Shown: one piece after another, positions 24,621 through 32,445 of the stretch | How positions within the stretch are numbered: position 1 is the first letter of the stretch | How the letters are laid out: every line of letters starts with the position of its first letter | NCBI GenBank assembly: GCA_023393015.1 | Contig: JAEWMY010000053.1 | Location: 1-54,035 of the forward strand | Source: Spirochaetota bacterium | Lineage (GTDB): Bacteria > Spirochaetota > Spirochaetia > Treponematales > Treponemataceae | Direction: 5' to 3' | DNA length: 54,035 nucleotides | Made by a program: the position numbers and the translations under genes | The notes under the pieces: generated by a model | Database searches by the model: none | What the model was told of the DNA's origin: nothing | Seen by the model: only the letters and a program-made list of their open reading frames with translations

Positions 24621-25455
24621 TATAACAGAGCGCCTCATGGAGCTCGGATTAAGCGAGTATGAAAGCCGCGCATGGATTTCGCTTCTCAAGGCAAATCCCT
24701 CAACCGCCTACGAGGTCGCGAGGACAAGCGGGATACCGACCGCCAAGATCTATCCCGTGATGGACCGTCTCGTGGAACGGGGGATGATCCTTGACCTTCG
24801 GGAGGGCGAGCGCCGAAGGTACGCGCCCTGCGATCCCGAGGACTTCCTCGGCCGGTTCCGTCAAAAAACGGAGGAGACGCTCTCGTCGCTTTCGCGCGAT
24901 TTGTCCGCGCTCGCGTCGACGGAAACGGACGTCTCCTACGTGTGGAACGTGTCGGACTACGGCGAACTCATGGAACGCGCGGGAATCATCGTCGCCGGCT
25001 CGCGTCACGCCATTCTCCTTTCGTGTTGGGGAGAGGAATACGCGTTGCTGGCCGACGCCCTCGCCGAACGAAAAGCGGCCGGCGTGGACGTCGCCGTCGT
25101 CCATTTCGGGCCGGTCGAGATCCCGGCTCATTCCGTCGGCGCGTTCTACGAACACCCCATCGCCGACACCCTCTACGAGGAACGGGGAGGTCGCGGATTC
25201 GCCCTCGTCGCGGACGGGGCGGTCGCCCTGAACGCTACTATCGCGAATGACGATACCCGCCCGGAAGGCGGTACGGTACGCGCCTCGGGTGCCTGGAGCA
25301 GAAGCGAAGGGTTCGTTCTGCTCGCCGAGGATTACATAAAGCACGACGTATATATCATGAAGATCGTTACCCGGTTCGACCGCCAGCTCGTGAAGCGGTT
25401 CGGGCGGGGATACCGGCGGCTCAGGGACATATTCAGCGACACGGAGGAAAACTGA
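24610..25455 (+). CDS. TrmB-family (sugar/metabolite-type) transcriptional regulator
   Basis: A 281-residue regulator. Residues 1-75 form the winged helix typical of TrmB (LGLSEYESRAWISLLKANPSTAYEVARTSGIPTAKIYPVMDRLVERGMI). A coiled linker follows (about 80-110), and then a C-terminal phospholipase D-like effector domain (IIVAGSRHAILLSCWGEEYALLADALAERKAAGVDVAVVHFG). ATG 24610 is chosen because it gives the usual short helix before LGLSEYE; the frame is open upstream without a helix-turn-helix role. The stop overlaps the aminotransferase start (TGATG), so the regulator and enzyme are one operon and the effector may be a branched-chain or other amino acid metabolite. Not to be confused with the tRNA methyltransferase of the same name at 49750. 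Confidence 0.87.
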   Translation: MVVTITERLMELGLSEYESRAWISLLKANPSTAYEVARTSGIPTAKIYPVMDRLVERGMILDLREGERRRYAPCDPEDFLGRFRQKTEETLSSLSRDLSALASTETDVSYVWNVSDYGELMERAGIIVAGSRHAILLSCWGEEYALLADALAERKAAGVDVAVVHFGPVEIPAHSVGAFYEHPIADTLYEERGGRGFALVADGAVALNATIANDDTRPEGGTVRASGAWSRSEGFVLLAEDYIKHDVYIMKIVTRFDRQLVKRFGRGYRRLRDIFSDTEEN

Positions 25456-26306
25456 TGGCGGTAATCTGGATTGACGGCGGGTGGCGCGCGAAGGAAGACG
25501 CGCGGATTTCCGTGTACGATCACGGGCTTCTCTACGGCGACGGCCTTTTCGAGGGTCTTCGGTGGTATTCGGGCAAGATTTTCAGGCTCGAGTCGCATCT
25601 TGACCGCCTTTGGGACGGCGCCCGGGCGATCGCCCTCGCGATACCCCTTTCGCGCGGCGAGATCGCGGCCATGCTCGCGGAGGGAGTGAAGCGCGCCGGA
25701 ACGGCTGACGGTTACATACGGCTCGTCGTGACGCGCGGGGCGGGGGATCTCGGCATCAACCCGGCCCTGTGCCCGACGCCCACGGTCATCGCCATATTCG
25801 ACGACATACGCCTCTACCCTCGCGAGTGTTACGAGCGGGGAATCGCCGTTGTCACGGCTTCGTCGCGTCGCCTGCAGGGCGACGTTTTCGATCCCCGCAT
25901 CAAGTCGCTCAATTACCTCAACAACGTCCTCGCGAAGCTCGAGGCGCAGGTCGCCGGTTGCATGGAGGCCGTGTTCCTGAACCGGGAGGGCTACGTCACC
26001 GAGTGCACGGGCGACAATATCTTTATCGTGAAAAACGGCGCGCTGAAAACTCCGGCTTCCTGGCTCGGGCTCCTCGAGGGCGTCACGCGGAACGCCATAC
26101 TGGAGATCGCGCGCAGTACGTTCGACCGCGTCGAGGAAACCACGATGACGAAATTCGACCTCTATACGGCCGACGAGTGCTTTCTCACCGGTTCGGGAGC
26201 CGAGGTCATACCTGTCACGAAAATCGACGGGCGGCCCGTCGGGACGGGAGAGCCCGGACCGATGACGGAACGGCTCCGAACCGAGTTCGCTCGCGCGGTG
26301 CGCTGA
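25455..26306 (+). CDS. ilvE: class IV PLP aminotransferase (branched-chain type)
   Basis: A 283-residue fold-type IV aminotransferase. K150 in the RIKSLNYLNN motif binds PLP, E183 in VTECTGDNIFIVKNG fits the cofactor N1 contact, and LTGSGAEVIPVTKIDGR is the conserved C-terminal phosphate loop. YDHGLLYGDGLFEG at the N-terminus is typical of IlvE. The enzyme would interconvert branched-chain amino acids and 2-oxo acids. D-amino acid aminotransferase shares the fold, so the exact substrate is likely but not certain. It is translationally coupled to the TrmB-type regulator. The 3' end runs into a 27-base direct repeat that continues past the stop. Confidence 0.88.
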   Translation: MAVIWIDGGWRAKEDARISVYDHGLLYGDGLFEGLRWYSGKIFRLESHLDRLWDGARAIALAIPLSRGEIAAMLAEGVKRAGTADGYIRLVVTRGAGDLGINPALCPTPTVIAIFDDIRLYPRECYERGIAVVTASSRRLQGDVFDPRIKSLNYLNNVLAKLEAQVAGCMEAVFLNREGYVTECTGDNIFIVKNGALKTPASWLGLLEGVTRNAILEIARSTFDRVEETTMTKFDLYTADECFLTGSGAEVIPVTKIDGRPVGTGEPGPMTERLRTEFARAVR

Positions 26307-26365
26307 AACCGAGTCGCGCGTTCGGTGCGCCGAAGCAGATTCGCGTTCCCGGTGCGCCGACGCGC
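26297..26365. repeat. imperfect 27-base direct repeats at the ilvE 3' end
   Basis: Two neighbouring units, 26297-26323 and 26324-26350, each begin GGTGCGC and contain a GA-rich middle followed by TCGCG and a TTC-containing end. A truncated third copy starts at 26351, and a diverged copy lies before 26297 inside ilvE. Together they fill most of the 62-base gap before nrdG. A GC-rich stem, GCGCCCGT (26362-26369) with ACGGGCGC (26378-26385), spans the nrdG stop but lacks a T run. Confidence 0.6.
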
Positions 26366-26368
26366 CCG

Positions 26369-27109
26369 TTACCTGAGACGGGCGCCGGGGACGTACTCCC
26401 GCGCGATTTCCACGAGGCGGGCGGCCTCGGAAGGGCCGTAGGACGCGATGTCGTTCCAGGCGGGATCGAGGCAGTTCCCGGGAGAGAACTGCGCGAACTC
26501 CCAATCGGCTCCGTCGTGCAGGAGACCGGCGATTTCGCGTATCTCACGCTCGCCGACGAGGCCGGGCGCGAGCACGGTGCGATACTCGACGCGCGTCGTG
26601 CCCGCCATCGCGGCCTCGCGGAGAATTTCGAGCGATCGCGTGAGTTCCCTCCCGGCGCGTTCTCCCGCCTCTGGTTCTATCGCGAGCTCCGCGTACCGCG
26701 CGGGGCTCGTCTTTACGTCTATCGCGAGCATGTCGGGCCTTCGTGCCGTGTCGGAAAGCAGGGCCGCGAGGCGGTCGGGAAGCGTCCCGTTCGTGTCGAT
26801 CTTGACGGCGAGGGAAAGCGACTTTGCCTTGCGGATAAGCTCGTCAAGAGCGGGCGAAAGGAGCGGCTCCCCGCCCGAGACGGTAACCCCGCCGATGACG
26901 CCCCGCCTCCGCTCGAGGTGCGCGTAGACCTCCTCGAGCGTGACGTATCCCTCCGAATGTCCGGCCTTGGGGCCGCTCGCGACGCTCGCCGAAGCGAGCT
27001 CGCCGTTGTGGCAATAGGGACAGCGGAGATTGCACCCGGGAAGAAAAACGGCCGCGCACACGCGGCCGGGAAAGTTCACGAGGCTGGTTTTAAGAAGTCC
27101 TACGAGCAT
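26369..27109 (-). CDS. nrdG: anaerobic ribonucleotide reductase activating enzyme (radical SAM, NrdG-type)
   Basis: Generates the glycyl radical on the class III reductase using S-adenosylmethionine and a [4Fe-4S] cluster. From ATG 27109 there are 246 residues. The cluster motif CNLRCPYC gives C26, C30 and C33. The SAM-binding VSGGEP follows at about 92-97 (GVTVSGGEPLL), and IDTNG and MLAIDVKTS are further barrel motifs. The LVNFPGRVCAAVFLPGC opening matches the longer NrdG2 type found with redoxin-dependent reductases. The frame is open upstream, but those residues are arginine-rich antisense-like sequence. It lies five bases after the small glycyl-radical subunit, last in the nrd operon. 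Loss of this gene should block anaerobic dNTP synthesis. Confidence 0.92.
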   Translation of the reverse strand: MLVGLLKTSLVNFPGRVCAAVFLPGCNLRCPYCHNGELASASVASGPKAGHSEGYVTLEEVYAHLERRRGVIGGVTVSGGEPLLSPALDELIRKAKSLSLAVKIDTNGTLPDRLAALLSDTARRPDMLAIDVKTSPARYAELAIEPEAGERAGRELTRSLEILREAAMAGTTRVEYRTVLAPGLVGEREIREIAGLLHDGADWEFAQFSPGNCLDPAWNDIASYGPSEAARLVEIAREYVPGARLR

Positions 27110-27114
27110 GGTTT

Positions 27115-27687
27115 TCAGAACAGGGCGCCCGCCGGAACCGTCTGCCGCTCGAGGCAGGAAAGGGTCCTGAGCTCCCGTACGGAGTGGGCGCGTCCCACCT
27201 CGTTGCCGGCCTCGTCGAAGAAAATGGCCGTCGGGGCGGAGTACACGCCGTAATGCTCGGCGCTCGCGCGGCCCGCGTCGGTATCCACGTCGACGAGCTC
27301 GCCGGAAAGGGGAAGGGCCGTGCACGCCTCCTTGACCGGGGGGCAATTCGGGCAGGTCTTGCGCACGAAGAGCTCGTAGCCGGTCGCGACGCCCGAGGTT
27401 TCTCCTGCGGAGGCCGTGGCCGTTACCGCGGAAACGGCGGCTACTCGCGCGGCGTCGTCCGTCCGAACGGCTGCGCCGTCACGGGGAAGGTGGCTTTCTA
27501 TTCGGGCTTCGTCGGCGACGAAGAGCTTTCGGTGGTTGTATTCCTCGCGCTTTCCGCGGTTCCAGTTCCTCACGGACCGGTAGTAACCCACGATGCGGGC
27601 GTAGACCTCGGTCGGCCTGCCGCGCGCGACGGCCATCTCCTCCCGTACCTTCGCGATGTCGGCGTCGATTTCGGTAATCGTTCTCAT
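27115..27687 (-). CDS. separate glycyl-radical subunit of class III RNR fused to a CPNC redoxin domain
   Basis: A 190-residue protein from ATG 27687, preceded by GGGAGG. Residues 1-25 are a short helix. Residues 24-48 (TEVYARIVGYYRSVRNWNRGKREE) are the C-terminal glycyl-radical segment of class III ribonucleotide reductase, with G34 in RIVGY the expected radical site. A low-complexity Ala/Thr linker follows at about 65-100. Residues 102-178 form a thioredoxin/glutaredoxin-like domain with redox pair C112-C115 (KTCPNCPP) and a cis-proline at about P152 (SAPTAIFF). The adjacent NrdD lacks a glycyl motif, so this chain most likely supplies both the radical and the reductant to it. Independent promoter absent; it has its own ribosome site 50 bases after nrdD. 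Confidence 0.82.
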   Translation of the reverse strand: MRTITEIDADIAKVREEMAVARGRPTEVYARIVGYYRSVRNWNRGKREEYNHRKLFVADEARIESHLPRDGAAVRTDDAARVAAVSAVTATASAGETSGVATGYELFVRKTCPNCPPVKEACTALPLSGELVDVDTDAGRASAEHYGVYSAPTAIFFDEAGNEVGRAHSVRELRTLSCLERQTVPAGALF

Positions 27688-27737
27688 TTTTTCCCTCCCA
27701 GGATCAAGTATACTGCCATTGCGTTCCGTAATCCAGT

Positions 27738-29864
27738 TTACCGGGCCGCGGCCTTTCTCTCTTCCTCGAGCTCGGAAAGCCTCGAGGAGAGTTCTTCCGT
27801 ACGCTCGGCCCTGCACTTGGGGCACTCGAAGTGCTCGCCGTCGAGATACCCGTGCACGGGACAGACGGAGAAGGTCGGCGACACGGAGAAATAGGGTATG
27901 CGGTAATTCGACGCGACCGCCTTGACGAGATCGCGGCAGGACTCCCAGTCCTTGATGGCCTCGCCGAGGAAGATGTGGAATACCGTTCCCCCGGTGTATT
28001 TCGTCTGCAGGTCGACCTGGTGGTCGAGCGCGTCGAAGATGTCGCTCGTATACCCGACGGGCAGCTGGCTCGAATTGGTGTAAAAGGGGTCCTCGTCGCC
28101 CGAGGTGATGATGTCGGGATAGGCCTTCTTGTCGTGCCTTGCGAGACGGTACGAGGTGCTTTCCGCCGGGGTCGCCTCCAGGTTGAAGAGGTCTCCCGTT
28201 TCCTCCTGGAAATCCGCGAGTTTCTGACGCATGTGCGTGAGTACCTTCTCCGCGAAGGCCTTTCCCCTCGGATCGGTGATGTCCACGCCGAGGAAATTGA
28301 GGCAGGTCTCGTTCATGCCGCAGATTCCGATGGTGGAGAAGTGATTGTTGAGGTGCGTGAGATAGCGCCTCGTGTACGGGAAAAGCCCGCCGGCGAGGAG
28401 TCGTTCGATCACCTTGCGCTTGAGAAGGAGGCTGATCTTGGCCTGTTCCATGAGGAAGTCGAGTCGGGCGAAGTACTGCGCCTCCGTCTTGGCGAGATAG
28501 CCGATCTGGGGCATGTTGATCGTGACGACGCCGATGGAACCGGTAAACTCGTCGGAACCGAAGAGTCCGCCGCCGCGCTTTCGGAGCTCGCGCTTGTCGA
28601 GCTGGAGGCGGCAGCACATGGAACGCACGTCCGACGGATTGAGGTCCGAGTTGAGAAAGTTCTGAAAATAGGGCGTGCCGTAACGGGCGGTCATCTCGAA
28701 GAGGAGCCGCGCGTTGTCGCTCGACCAGTCGAAGTCAGCCGTGATGTTGTAGGTCGGTATCGGGTACTGGAAGCCGCGTCCCGCCGCGTCGCCCTCGAGC
28801 ATGAGCTCGATGAAGATGCGGTTGATCGCGTCCATCTCCTTCTGGCATTCGCCGTAGGTGAACGGCATCTCGCCGCCGCCGACGACGGCGTTCTTGTCGG
28901 CAAGGTCGGCCGGACACACCCAGTCGAGGGTGATGTTCGTGAAGGGAGCCTGGCTACCCCAGCGGCTCGGTGTGTTCACCCCGTAGATGAAGCTTTGCAG
29001 GCACTGCTTCACCTCCTTGTCCGACAGGGAGTCCTTCTTGACGAAGGGGGCGAGGTAGGTGTCGAAGGAACTGAAGGCCTGGGCGCCCGCCCATTCGTTC
29101 TGCATGATGCCGAGGAAGTTCACGATCTGCTGGATGAGCGTCGAAAGGTGGCGCGCGGGCTTGGAGGTGATCTTGTCGGGCACGCCGCCCAAGCCTTCGG
29201 CGATCAGCTGTCGGATTGACCATCCGGCGCAGTAACCGGAAAACATGGAAAGGTCGTGGATGTGGAAGGCCGCGGTGCGGTGCGCCTCTGCGACTTCCTC
29301 GGGATAGATGTTCTTGAGCCAGTAATTGGCGGTGATCGTTCCGGAGTTGTGGAGGATGAGACCGCCGAGCGAGAAGTTGACGTTCGCGTTTTCCTTGACT
29401 CGCCAGTCCGACTGCGAGAGGTAGCCGTTCATCGTCTCGTCGATGTCGAGAAGGAGGGTCTGGGTGTCGCGGATCGCCTCGTGGCGCGCGCGGTACAGGA
29501 TGTAGCCCTTCGCGACGCGGGTCTCGTTCGCCTCGATGAGTACCGTCTCGACGATATCCTGGATCTCCTCGATCGCCGGTATCGAATGCGCGTGGCGGCC
29601 GGCCATCAGTACGCGGAGTTTCTCCTCGACGAGGTCGGTGAGTTCTTTCGCCCTTTCCGGGTTCCGCGTTCCGTTGACGGCGCCGAAGGCCATGTCGATC
29701 GCGTGTTCGATCTTGGAGCGGTCATAGGGCATGACCTCGCCGGAGCGCTTGACGACGCTCTTCAGGAACGAGGCCGTCTCGGGATCCCTGGACGTACCGA
29801 GAAAACTCTTCCATTCCGGGAACACCCCCTGGTCCACGCCCGTCGCATCATTGTTTACTGCCAT
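27738..29864 (-). CDS. nrdD: anaerobic ribonucleoside-triphosphate reductase large subunit lacking the glycyl-radical site
   Basis: Reduces ribonucleotides to deoxyribonucleotides without oxygen. Of 708 residues, about 32-125 form an ATP-cone for allosteric control. The ten-stranded barrel follows, with NVNFSLGGLILHNSG near 161, RSMCC at 414-418 (thiyl cysteine region) and CGMNETC at 515-521. The C-terminus holds a zinc site (C668, H671, C681, C684 in CPVHGYLDGEHFECPKC). Ordinary NrdD continues about 15-40 residues beyond this to a RVxGY glycyl-radical motif. Here the chain ends in a charged helix at residue 708 with none. That motif is on the next gene. The start overlaps the nrdR stop by 17 bases. 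The cysteine pattern and absent formate-type signature suggest a redoxin-dependent subtype, which is inference. Confidence 0.92.
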   Translation of the reverse strand: MAVNNDATGVDQGVFPEWKSFLGTSRDPETASFLKSVVKRSGEVMPYDRSKIEHAIDMAFGAVNGTRNPERAKELTDLVEEKLRVLMAGRHAHSIPAIEEIQDIVETVLIEANETRVAKGYILYRARHEAIRDTQTLLLDIDETMNGYLSQSDWRVKENANVNFSLGGLILHNSGTITANYWLKNIYPEEVAEAHRTAAFHIHDLSMFSGYCAGWSIRQLIAEGLGGVPDKITSKPARHLSTLIQQIVNFLGIMQNEWAGAQAFSSFDTYLAPFVKKDSLSDKEVKQCLQSFIYGVNTPSRWGSQAPFTNITLDWVCPADLADKNAVVGGGEMPFTYGECQKEMDAINRIFIELMLEGDAAGRGFQYPIPTYNITADFDWSSDNARLLFEMTARYGTPYFQNFLNSDLNPSDVRSMCCRLQLDKRELRKRGGGLFGSDEFTGSIGVVTINMPQIGYLAKTEAQYFARLDFLMEQAKISLLLKRKVIERLLAGGLFPYTRRYLTHLNNHFSTIGICGMNETCLNFLGVDITDPRGKAFAEKVLTHMRQKLADFQEETGDLFNLEATPAESTSYRLARHDKKAYPDIITSGDEDPFYTNSSQLPVGYTSDIFDALDHQVDLQTKYTGGTVFHIFLGEAIKDWESCRDLVKAVASNYRIPYFSVSPTFSVCPVHGYLDGEHFECPKCRAERTEELSSRLSELEEERKAAAR

Positions 29865-30321
29865 GTATTCCCCCCACTTTATTAACTTCTTCTATGAACT
29901 CTTCAAGGTTCTCGAAATGCCGGTACACCGACGCGAACCGGATGTAGGCGACTTTGTCCACTTCGTGGAGCTTCGCGAGCACCAATTCCCCGAGCGTCGA
30001 GCTCGGAATTTCGTGCGCGCCCTTGCCCGCCATGACCGCCTGATCCTCGATCTCGTTGACGATGTTTTCTATCGTCATGCCCGAGAAGGGGCGCTTTTCC
30101 ACGGCCCGCTCGATGCCGTGCTCGAGCTTCGCCCGGTCGAAGGGCTGGCGTCGGCCGTCGCGCTTGATGACCATGAACTGCTTTTCCTCGATGCGCTCGT
30201 AACTCGTAAAACGGTAGCCGCACCCGATACACTCGCGCCTTCGGCGTATACTGTCGCCGTTCGCCAGTGTGCGCGACTCGATGACCTTATCGTCGAAACT
30301 GCCGCAATGGGGACAGCGCAT
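29848..30321 (-). CDS. nrdR: transcriptional repressor NrdR
   Basis: A 157-residue ATP/dATP-sensing repressor of ribonucleotide reductase genes. Residues 1-38 form the zinc ribbon (MRCPHCGSFDDKVIESR, C3, C6, C31, C34), followed by an ATP-cone (about 49-139; VIKRDGRRQPFDRAKLEHGI). It heads the nrd operon, and two NrdR boxes lie just upstream at 30345-30360 and 30385-30400, so it controls its own expression with nrdD and the downstream genes. The 17-base overlap with nrdD implies coupled translation. Confidence 0.97.
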   Translation of the reverse strand: MRCPHCGSFDDKVIESRTLANGDSIRRRRECIGCGYRFTSYERIEEKQFMVIKRDGRRQPFDRAKLEHGIERAVEKRPFSGMTIENIVNEIEDQAVMAGKGAHEIPSSTLGELVLAKLHEVDKVAYIRFASVYRHFENLEEFIEEVNKVGGIHGSKQ

Positions 30322-30344
30322 CGCATTACCTCATTATAGAATAG

Positions 30345-30360
30345 TGCCCAGATATGGTGT
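30345..30360 (-). promoter_or_regulatory. nrdR: NrdR box 2
   Basis: Minus strand ACACCATATCTGGGCA, a good left half and a weaker right half of the 16-base NrdR consensus. It sits just downstream of the expected transcription start, 40 bases (about four helical turns) from box 1. Confidence 0.65.
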
Positions 30361-30378
30361 CCTGAGCCCGTAAAAATG

Positions 30379-30407
30379 AGTCTAGCACTATTTATGGTGT
30401 TTGTAAA
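30379..30407 (-). promoter_or_regulatory. nrd operon promoter with NrdR box 1 in the spacer
   Basis: Minus strand TTTACA (30407-30402), a 17-base spacer, and TAGACT (30384-30379). NrdR box 1, ACACCATAAATAGTGC (30400-30385), fills the spacer almost exactly, so bound NrdR would block the polymerase. The pair of boxes 40 bases apart fits cooperative binding of an NrdR oligomer. Confidence 0.8.
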
Positions 30408-30432
30408 CGAAAATATGCAAAAAAGAATAAAA

Positions 30433-31122
30433 TCAGGGGGTGCGGTTTCGCATCGCCCGCTCGGTGGTTTCCGCCATTGAAAGGAGGTTCGATACGAGGA
30501 CCGGAAGGAGGATGACGAGTTTCTTGCCCCCGCGAACCGCGCGCGCGAAGGGGTTGCCGCCCCGCGCTCCTTCGCCGCCGCGCGCCATCCATGCCCTGTC
30601 CAGGGCAGTCCAGACGGCAAACACGCGGGGGACGAAGATGATCGTCAGGGAGAGGGACAGCACGGGATCGGGAAGCCGGGCGAGCGGGGGAAGCAACGAG
30701 ACGACGCGGTCGCGCGCCGAGGTCAGCGTCTCGCGAATCTCGAAGCCGCTCGTCGTGCGGTAAAAGGCGCTGCCCGAAAGGGTGACAAGCGCGAGTCGCC
30801 AGAGATAGAGAGCCGTATCGGAAAGGCCGACGCGGGCTGTTTCGATCGACAGGGGGCGGCCCGCGAGAGTGAATACCGCCATGAGAACGCCGTATCCCGC
30901 GATGACGCGGGCGAGGCGGAGAATCTCGCCGCCGCTCGGGCGGGATAGGGCCGTCGCGATCGCGAGAAACGCGGTGAGGCACGCGAGCGGGAGAACGCCC
31001 GCGGAAAAGGCGAACGGCGCGGTCAGGAGGAGGGCGACGAGCTTGACGCCCGCCCCGACGCGGTGGAGCGGGGTGTCGGCCGCCGCGTACAGAAAGAGCG
31101 GCGGGTCTCCGGGTCGGCTCAT
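30433..31122 (-). CDS. bioN: ECF transporter T component (BioN-like)
   Basis: Transmembrane coupling subunit of an energy-coupling-factor vitamin importer, 229 residues with about five hydrophobic helices. The cytoplasmic Ala-Arg-Gly coupling motif is seen in RAWMARGGEGARGG near 172-185, where ARG-type sequences contact the ATPase. DTPLHRVGAGVKL near the N-terminus is the usual EcfT opening. It overlaps the ATPase gene by four bases and shares the operon with bioY and birA, so biotin is the substrate. A single ATPase plus T and S components matches the dedicated BioMNY arrangement rather than a shared ECF module. Confidence 0.88.
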   Translation of the reverse strand: MSRPGDPPLFLYAAADTPLHRVGAGVKLVALLLTAPFAFSAGVLPLACLTAFLAIATALSRPSGGEILRLARVIAGYGVLMAVFTLAGRPLSIETARVGLSDTALYLWRLALVTLSGSAFYRTTSGFEIRETLTSARDRVVSLLPPLARLPDPVLSLSLTIIFVPRVFAVWTALDRAWMARGGEGARGGNPFARAVRGGKKLVILLPVLVSNLLSMAETTERAMRNRTP

Positions 31123-31895
31123 CGTGTCACCTCACGCGATTCCGCCTTCCACACGAGATCGGCGGCGCTCGCGTACGAGCCGAGCGGGTTCCGTATGCCC
31201 CAGGACTCGAGGGGCGCTGTCGCGAGCGCCTCGTCGGGCGACCCGTCGAAGACGATCCGTCCCGCGTTGAGGACGACGAGGCGGCTCGCGAGGGCGAGAA
31301 CCTTTTCGAGCTCGTGCGTCAGGACGACGACGGTCTTGCCCTCGGCCTTGAGCGAGGCGATAACCTCGTTGACGTGCGCGACGCCGGGCCAATCGAGGTT
31401 CGCGTACGGTTCGTCGAGGATGATGATTTCTGCGTCCATCGCGAGGATTCCGGCGACGGCGAGGCGGCGTTTCTCCCCGCCCGAAAGCGTCCGCGCGGGA
31501 AGGCCCTCCTTGCCGGCAAGGCCCGCACGCGACAGGGCGTCGCGCGCCCGTTCCTCCGCCGCTTTCGCGTCGAGTCCGAGGTTCCTCGGGCCGAAGACGG
31601 CGTCCTCGAGCACGGTGTCGCCGAGTATCTGGGCCGAGGCGTCCTGGAAGACGAGTCCGACGCGGTTCTCGCCGCCGTCGGGGCGGCGTGCGACGCGAAT
31701 AGAGCCGCTGTTCGGCCGGTCGAGACCGGCTATCAGGTGCATCAGGACGCTTTTTCCGGAACCGTTCGCACCCGAGATGACCAGGAACTCACCGCGTGGG
31801 AGCGAAAGGCGTATGCCGTCTAGGGCCGGAGTCTTCATCCCGGGGAAGGTGCGTGATACGTCGTCAATCGCGACGATCGGTTCGTTATCGTTCAT
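31119..31895 (-). CDS. bioM: ECF transporter ATPase (BioM-like)
   Basis: A 258-residue ABC ATPase: Walker A GANGSGKS at 42-49, Q-loop Q84, signature LSGGE at 137-141, Walker B IIILDEP at about 157-163, and the switch histidine in VVLTHELEK. It drives biotin import with BioN and BioY. Only one ATPase gene is present, so it would work as a homodimer. The overlap with bioY is 11 bases and with bioN four, showing tight coupling. Confidence 0.9.
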   Translation of the reverse strand: MNDNEPIVAIDDVSRTFPGMKTPALDGIRLSLPRGEFLVISGANGSGKSVLMHLIAGLDRPNSGSIRVARRPDGGENRVGLVFQDASAQILGDTVLEDAVFGPRNLGLDAKAAEERARDALSRAGLAGKEGLPARTLSGGEKRRLAVAGILAMDAEIIILDEPYANLDWPGVAHVNEVIASLKAEGKTVVVLTHELEKVLALASRLVVLNAGRIVFDGSPDEALATAPLESWGIRNPLGSYASAADLVWKAESREVTR

Positions 31896-32445
31896 GGTCC
31901 CCGAGCGTTCGCGCTACCACGGGCCGGATCTTGAGGGTGAGCGGCACGAGTATGACCATCTTGACGATGTCGCCGACGATGAACGGCGCGAAGCCCTTCG
32001 CTATCGCCTCGGGAACGGAGAGCGAAAGGCTCTTTCCGAGCATCATGACGCCGGGAAGGTAGATGCAGGCGAAGCCCGCGATCGTGGCGCTGATGACGCT
32101 CGCCGGGGAGGCGTCCCGCCCCTCGGTTTCCGCGTTCTTCATCGCGAAGCCCGCGACGAGGGCGGCGAAGAAGTACCCCGCGAGATACCCGCCGGTCGGA
32201 CCGGCGAGTACGGCCATCCCGCTCCGCCCGCCGGAAAAGACGGGAAGCCCGAGAATGCCGGCGATCAAAAAGAGGCCGACCGCGCCGGCGCCCTGGACGG
32301 GTCCGAGCACCAATCCCGCGAACACCGCGAGGGCGTTCTGGAAGACGATCGGTACGGGGCCGATCGGGACCGCGAAGAGGGAGCCGGCCGAAATAAGCGC
32401 GGCGAAGAGGGCGGTAAATACCGATCTGAGAGACGATGTTTTCAT
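31885..32445 (-). CDS. bioY: biotin transporter substrate-binding subunit BioY
   Basis: A 186-residue membrane protein starting at ATG 32445, with about six helices. The BioY signature is present: VPIGPVPIVFQNALAVFAGLVLGP (the P-x-P-x-T/V-x-Q family motif), then LAGPTGGYLAGYF, and a conserved IYLPGV late segment. It captures biotin with high affinity and works with BioM and BioN. The longer open frame upstream is out of register with BioY homology and overlaps birA. The start overlaps the birA stop by four bases. Regulated through the BirA operator upstream. Confidence 0.94.
   Translation of the reverse strand: MKTSSLRSVFTALFAALISAGSLFAVPIGPVPIVFQNALAVFAGLVLGPVQGAGAVGLFLIAGILGLPVFSGGRSGMAVLAGPTGGYLAGYFFAALVAGFAMKNAETEGRDASPASVISATIAGFACIYLPGVMMLGKSLSLSVPEAIAKGFAPFIVGDIVKMVILVPLTLKIRPVVARTLGDHER

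Noticed and set aside
26362..26385. Intrinsic terminator between ilvE and nrdG
   Set aside because: The 8-base GC stem has no T run on either strand and lies over the nrdG stop.
27688..27737. A frameshift error joining NrdD and the glycyl-radical segment into one gene
   Set aside because: NrdD ends in a plausible charged helix and a proper stop, while the next gene has a GGGAGG ribosome site and ATG with its own N-terminal helix. The two do not line up as one broken frame.
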